A stretch of DNA of 52,850 bases from the NCBI GenBank assembly GCA_029572965.1, contig JAKPQD010000223.1, forward strand, positions 1-52,850, given 5' to 3'. Each line of letters starts with the position of its first letter. Within the stretch, counting starts at the first letter, position 1. A program made the position numbers and the translations under genes. Source of the stretch: Bacteroidota bacterium. Its GTDB lineage: Bacteria; Bacteroidota; Bacteroidia; Bacteroidales; DTGW01. The notes beneath the pieces were generated by a model that saw only the letters and a list, made by a program, of their open reading frames with translations, had not been told where the DNA came from and ran no database searches. Positions 49,311-52,850 of this stretch are shown here, piece after piece.

Positions 49311-51005
49311 ATGAAAAACCAAATGTGCATAGTGCCAAAAATATTGTTTGCAGGCTTTGTAGCCCTGTTGGCATGGGGGTGTGTTGATAATGAATACGAC
49401 ATTACTGATATATCTATGAAAATGGAGTATGACCCTAACCTGGCTTTTCCTATTGGGAGTACTACTATTAAACTAGGCGATTTGCTCGAAAAATATGCTT
49501 TGCCCGAAAATTTGAAAGAAGGCACAGATGGTAGCTTTACTGTTGAGTACGAAGAAGAGCTTGAGCCTTTGCGCGGCGAACAGGTATTTTTAGTGCCTTT
49601 ACAAAACCAAATTGTAGTTCCTGGTGTTATTTTTCCTGCTACAATACCTGCTTCAGGTTCTGTTACCCGGGAAGTAACGTTTATATTTCCGGTCAGGTTT
49701 CTTGAAACACAACAGGTAGATAGCCTCATTACCAAATGTTTTTATGCCAATATTTGGGGACAGTCAACTTTTGATCCGGCTTTGTCCCTTCAAGCTAAGA
49801 TTGCATTTTTAGATATGAAAAAAGATACAGTTATTGGAGGCAGCAAAACCTCCCTGACATATACTGAAGAATTTAGCCCAACAGCTAATTATAACTACTT
49901 AACACCTAATAAATACAAAGCATACAATTATAAGCTCAGGTTTTCTTCCACTAAAGACAGTGTTTCTGAAACATCTGTAAATGTTTCCTTGACATTGTCA
50001 GGTGCTGCAGGTACCCCTATTAACCCGGCAAGTTATTTTACAGCTATTATGCAGCTCAATGAGCTCAGATACCGCGTTATGTATGGTTATCTTGGAAAGA
50101 AAACTATTCTTGACATGGTATATACTTTTAATGTCGATTTTCTGAATAGAGAAATGGCCCGGAATATTAATTGGTATAATCCGCAAATAGGGATTAAAAT
50201 TAGAAATAGTTATGCTGTCCCTGTTCAGTTTTCCATTGATAAAATTGAAATGTTCTCTTCGGTTCAAAACCAATTGATAAATGTTAGCCCTGATGCAACG
50301 GCCAACAATCCCAGGTTTATAAATTCGCCAAAAGCTGCTTTTCAGGAAGTGAGTGATAATATCAGTTTTACTAAATACAATGGTTATAAAAGTTTTTATG
50401 AAGGGATAGAAAATAGTGCCCCCAAATCTATTATTTATCATGTGTCGGCTGTTGCCAATCCTGATGCAGTAATTGATAAACACAATATTGCTATGGATAC
50501 AAGCGCTATTTTTCCTAAGTTTTACTTTAAACTGCCTATTTGGTTCCGCTCAGGCGGCTTTGGATATACCGATACGCTTGATTTTGATTTGGCCGGGATG
50601 CAAAAAGATAACCAGGATGTAGAACTGAAATCTTTGTTGATCCGATTGGTTTCTATTAACAATATGCCTATTGATATGAATTTGCAGGCTTATTTTTTGG
50701 ATGAGCATAACAATATTCTTGACTCTATGTTTAATACTGCCGGGCAAAGCAGGCAGGTACTTAAAGCCGGAACTGTTGACCCTGCAACAAGCCTGGTAAC
50801 AGCGCCAACTAAAACTGTAAAAGATATTTCGTTTACTCCTTCGCAGTTAAGTAAGATGAAAAATATGAAAAAGTTGATATATAAGGTTTCTGTTGCTACT
50901 GCTTTATACGATACACAGCCTAACCTTTATGTCAAATTTCAGAAGCAAAACAGCCTGAAAATATCTTTTGCCTGTCAGGTACAACCAAAGATAACCAGAG
51001 AATAA
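49311..51005 (+). CDS. Lipoprotein partner of DUF5723, 564 aa
   Basis: Start ATG at 49311; the longer frame from 49254 has only a TTG and a poor N-terminus. The signal ends in a lipobox (ALLAWGC). The mature part begins YDITDISMKMEYDPNLAFPIGSTTIKLGDLLEKY and is mostly beta, with many Thr/Val strands and repeated units. LAFPIGSTTIKL is like WAFPLGNTYLNL in the frameshifted lipoprotein at 3.3-4.0 kb. A DUF5723 barrel gene follows 24 bp later, so the lipoprotein plus barrel order is the same in both places. The function is unknown; a surface-exposed complex is the simplest reading. Confidence 0.78.
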   Translation: MKNQMCIVPKILFAGFVALLAWGCVDNEYDITDISMKMEYDPNLAFPIGSTTIKLGDLLEKYALPENLKEGTDGSFTVEYEEELEPLRGEQVFLVPLQNQIVVPGVIFPATIPASGSVTREVTFIFPVRFLETQQVDSLITKCFYANIWGQSTFDPALSLQAKIAFLDMKKDTVIGGSKTSLTYTEEFSPTANYNYLTPNKYKAYNYKLRFSSTKDSVSETSVNVSLTLSGAAGTPINPASYFTAIMQLNELRYRVMYGYLGKKTILDMVYTFNVDFLNREMARNINWYNPQIGIKIRNSYAVPVQFSIDKIEMFSSVQNQLINVSPDATANNPRFINSPKAAFQEVSDNISFTKYNGYKSFYEGIENSAPKSIIYHVSAVANPDAVIDKHNIAMDTSAIFPKFYFKLPIWFRSGGFGYTDTLDFDLAGMQKDNQDVELKSLLIRLVSINNMPIDMNLQAYFLDEHNNILDSMFNTAGQSRQVLKAGTVDPATSLVTAPTKTVKDISFTPSQLSKMKNMKKLIYKVSVATALYDTQPNLYVKFQKQNSLKISFACQVQPKITRE

Positions 51006-51029
51006 GTAGAACCAATAAACCTAAAGTAT

Positions 51030-52448
51030 ATGCGCCAAGCTATTATAGCCATAGTAATATTGTTCACAGGGATAAATGTTAAATCTCAGGAGCCCAATAC
51101 ATTGTACTTTATGGACAGGGTGCCGCAGGCAAGCATGATGAACCCTGCTTTTGTGCCTAAATGCAACTTTTATTTTGGTATCCCTGCTTCAAACTTTCAT
51201 AACAATATCAATTTTGCTCCTTTAAAGTTTAATATTATTTTTCCTTATGACAATGTGGATAAAACGGTCGGGAATTTCATGAGAAATGATAACACTAAGG
51301 CTTCGTTCCTAAATACATTAAATTCAAACAATGAGCTATATACTGATTTTCAGGATGATATCTTAAGTTTTGGGTTTAGAATTAAAGATTGGTATTTTCA
51401 TTTCAATGCTTCTGCCCGCTCAACTTTTAGTTTTGCTTATCCTAAGACATTTGTAGAGTCATTGCTAATCAATGGTTTTGAACTGAATACCATGTATGAT
51501 TACTCAAAACTGGGGCTTTCAATGAATTCTTATGTTGAATTTGGTTTTGGGCTGACAAGGCAAATTAATGAATCTTGGACAGTAGGGGCTAAGATGAAGG
51601 TGTTGCGGGGTATAGCTAATGTCAGGACAAATAATAACCAATTTTCAATAGGTACAGTTGATGAAAATGATTTGTATGTTTTGCGCGTAAAGTCAGATTT
51701 TTCTGTTGATATGGCCATTCCTTATTACAAGGTAAACAAAGGAGTGAACCTTTCATTAGACAGCCTTATTGAAAAAGATAACGATTATAAGATTAAACCT
51801 TTTGAGAATATCGGTTTTGCATGGGATTTCGGAGCTACTTATTCGGGTATTGAAAATCTTGTGCTTTCTGCTTCTGTCATTGATTTGGGTTCTATCTCCT
51901 GGAAAGATAATATCAGCAACTTAAAGCTGTCGTCAAATTTTGAATTTGATGGGACTGATTTTGTGGCTGATAGTTTTGACAATGCTTTTGATGATTCTTT
52001 TGAAGCGTTGAAAGATTCTTTCAAATTTACCAGCTCAAGCAATGTGTCATATTCTACAGCTCTTCCTACTAAAATATATGTTGGAGGGGAATATTCTTTG
52101 GCTAGGTTTTTCTCGATTGGGGTACTCTCTTCCACAAGGATTTATCAGGCTGAATATTCTGAACAACTTACGTTTTCTGCTAATCTGAAACCTGCAAAAA
52201 TGGCTATGTTGTCTTTAAGTTATTCAATTATTGATAATGCTGCTCATACCTTTGGTATGGGTTTTTCTTTTCGTATCATACCGCCTACCCAGCTTTATTT
52301 TGTTTGGGACAACATCCCCGTTTATTATGGGAAAAATTTTTTCCCGTATAAAATGGATAGAATGAATATTAGGCTTGGGATGAACTGGGTTTTTGGCTGC
52401 AATGGCCGGACAAAGAAACTCAAAGACAAACCAATGGGCTGGGAGTAA
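51030..52448 (+). CDS. DUF5723 outer-membrane beta-barrel protein (second copy)
   Basis: A 472-residue protein with a signal peptide (GINVKSQEP). The start of the mature part, TLYFMDRVPQASMMNPAF, aligns with TLYFMHTLPQANILNPAV of the copy at 1879-3336, and the C-terminus (GMNWVFGCNGRTKK) matches its GFNLLFGCSSGKSK. The two are paralogues. An alternating pattern of aromatic residues fits an outer-membrane barrel. It ends 3 bp before the convergent histidine kinase stop. Confidence 0.8.
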   Translation: MRQAIIAIVILFTGINVKSQEPNTLYFMDRVPQASMMNPAFVPKCNFYFGIPASNFHNNINFAPLKFNIIFPYDNVDKTVGNFMRNDNTKASFLNTLNSNNELYTDFQDDILSFGFRIKDWYFHFNASARSTFSFAYPKTFVESLLINGFELNTMYDYSKLGLSMNSYVEFGFGLTRQINESWTVGAKMKVLRGIANVRTNNNQFSIGTVDENDLYVLRVKSDFSVDMAIPYYKVNKGVNLSLDSLIEKDNDYKIKPFENIGFAWDFGATYSGIENLVLSASVIDLGSISWKDNISNLKLSSNFEFDGTDFVADSFDNAFDDSFEALKDSFKFTSSSNVSYSTALPTKIYVGGEYSLARFFSIGVLSSTRIYQAEYSEQLTFSANLKPAKMAMLSLSYSIIDNAAHTFGMGFSFRIIPPTQLYFVWDNIPVYYGKNFFPYKMDRMNIRLGMNWVFGCNGRTKKLKDKPMGWE

Positions 52449-52451
52449 AGA

Positions 52452-52850
52452 TTAAGATATAGAAACAGCGTCTATACTCAAGTCAAGGCAATTATGTAAC
52501 TTCACAGTTACCGTTGTCTCTATATTTTGCTCCGATTCAAATTCTATTTGAGCATTATGGATAGTTGCTACTTTTCGCACAATAGATAATCCAATGCCGC
52601 TACCTTGAAGGTCTCCTGCATTTTTCGACCTGTAAAGTGGCTTGAATATTAACTCAATATCGTTAGCCGGAATTCCAATGCCTTTATCTATAACTTTTAC
52701 AATGGCCAGATTGTTTTCATGCCCTATTTTAACTAATGCTTTGTGGTTTGACGAAAATTTGCAGGCATTGTCTATAAGGTTCGTAAACATTACTTTGAGC
52801 AGCCGGACGTTACCGTTAATGTAAATAGCGTTTTCGTCTTCGGGTATGTT
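52452..52850 (-). CDS. Sensor histidine kinase, C-terminal part
   Basis: The frame is open to the right edge, so only the last 132 codons are present. It contains the ATPase domain: the N-box MFTNLIDNACKFS, the G1 motif VIDKGIGIP, the F-box IFKPLYRS, and the G2 motif GSGIGLSIV. The H-box and the sensor part lie outside the window. It is a HATPase_c of the HisKA type. The signal is unknown. It converges with the DUF5723 gene. Confidence 0.92.
   Translation of the reverse strand, partial: NIPEDENAIYINGNVRLLKVMFTNLIDNACKFSSNHKALVKIGHENNLAIVKVIDKGIGIPANDIELIFKPLYRSKNAGDLQGSGIGLSIVRKVATIHNAQIEFESEQNIETTVTVKLHNCLDLSIDAVSIS

Noticed and set aside
49998-50483. 161-codon minus-strand ORF
   Set aside because: It lies wholly inside the well-supported 564-residue lipoprotein gene and has no features of its own.

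Overview
This window is AT-rich DNA from a Bacteroidota bacterium, most likely an anaerobic member of the Bacteroidales. The evidence is NigD-like and DUF5723 proteins, C-terminal type IX secretion (T9SS) sorting domains, lipoproteins without strong Shine-Dalgarno sites, -7 boxes of the TAnnTTTG type, a mutA/mutB methylmalonyl-CoA mutase, an anaerobic (class III) ribonucleotide reductase and RteC/BtuG-type proteins. No species can be named from the sequence alone.

Left chromosomal part (1-24.5 kb): the end of a NamZ-like DUF1343 muramidase; an MltF-type lytic transglycosylase; a lipoprotein plus DUF5723 barrel pair (lipoprotein frameshifted); a secreted Ntn-type amide hydrolase; a Crp/Fnr regulator; an MBL-fold hydrolase; nspC; a NigD-like lipoprotein; a barrel protein and S41 protease; TerB; a PHP histidinol phosphatase; mutB and mutA split by a GxxExxY gene with inverted repeats at its ends; a small acidic protein; a FadL-type porin; a lipoprotein; a Nudix hydrolase; thrH-thrC; and carboxynorspermidine dehydrogenase. 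NspC and the dehydrogenase form the carboxy(nor)spermidine route to polyamines. ThrC-ThrH is the end of threonine synthesis.

Middle part (about 24.6-45.6 kb): an integrated element with its tyrosine recombinase beside tRNA-Ser(GGA). The left third holds a small three-gene cassette with holin-like proteins, a DUF6943 gene, a GC-richer gene-poor stretch of about 1.4 kb, a frameshifted AlbA_2/ATPase regulator, a YkuD-like protein, a DnaC-like ATPase, a DnaD-like replication protein and an Xis-like HTH gene. The right half is cobalamin cargo on the minus strand: riboswitch, nrdD, riboswitch, DUF6580 membrane protein, two T9SS-exported proteins, btuB, btuG, cobO, a 44-residue ORF, nrdG and rteC. 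The last genes overlap or nearly abut. The excision regulator rteC is therefore the last gene of a riboswitch-controlled B12 operon, and operator-like palindromes lie between it and the Xis-like gene. By analogy with CTnDOT this suggests, but does not prove, that cobalamin starvation controls excision. No relaxase or type IV secretion genes are visible.

Right chromosomal part (45.6-52.85 kb): tRNA-Ser, a DUF502 protein overlapping a large membrane-anchored protein, a second lipoprotein plus DUF5723 pair, and the 3' part of a sensor histidine kinase running off the end. Functional names come from recognised motifs and remembered families; no database search was run.
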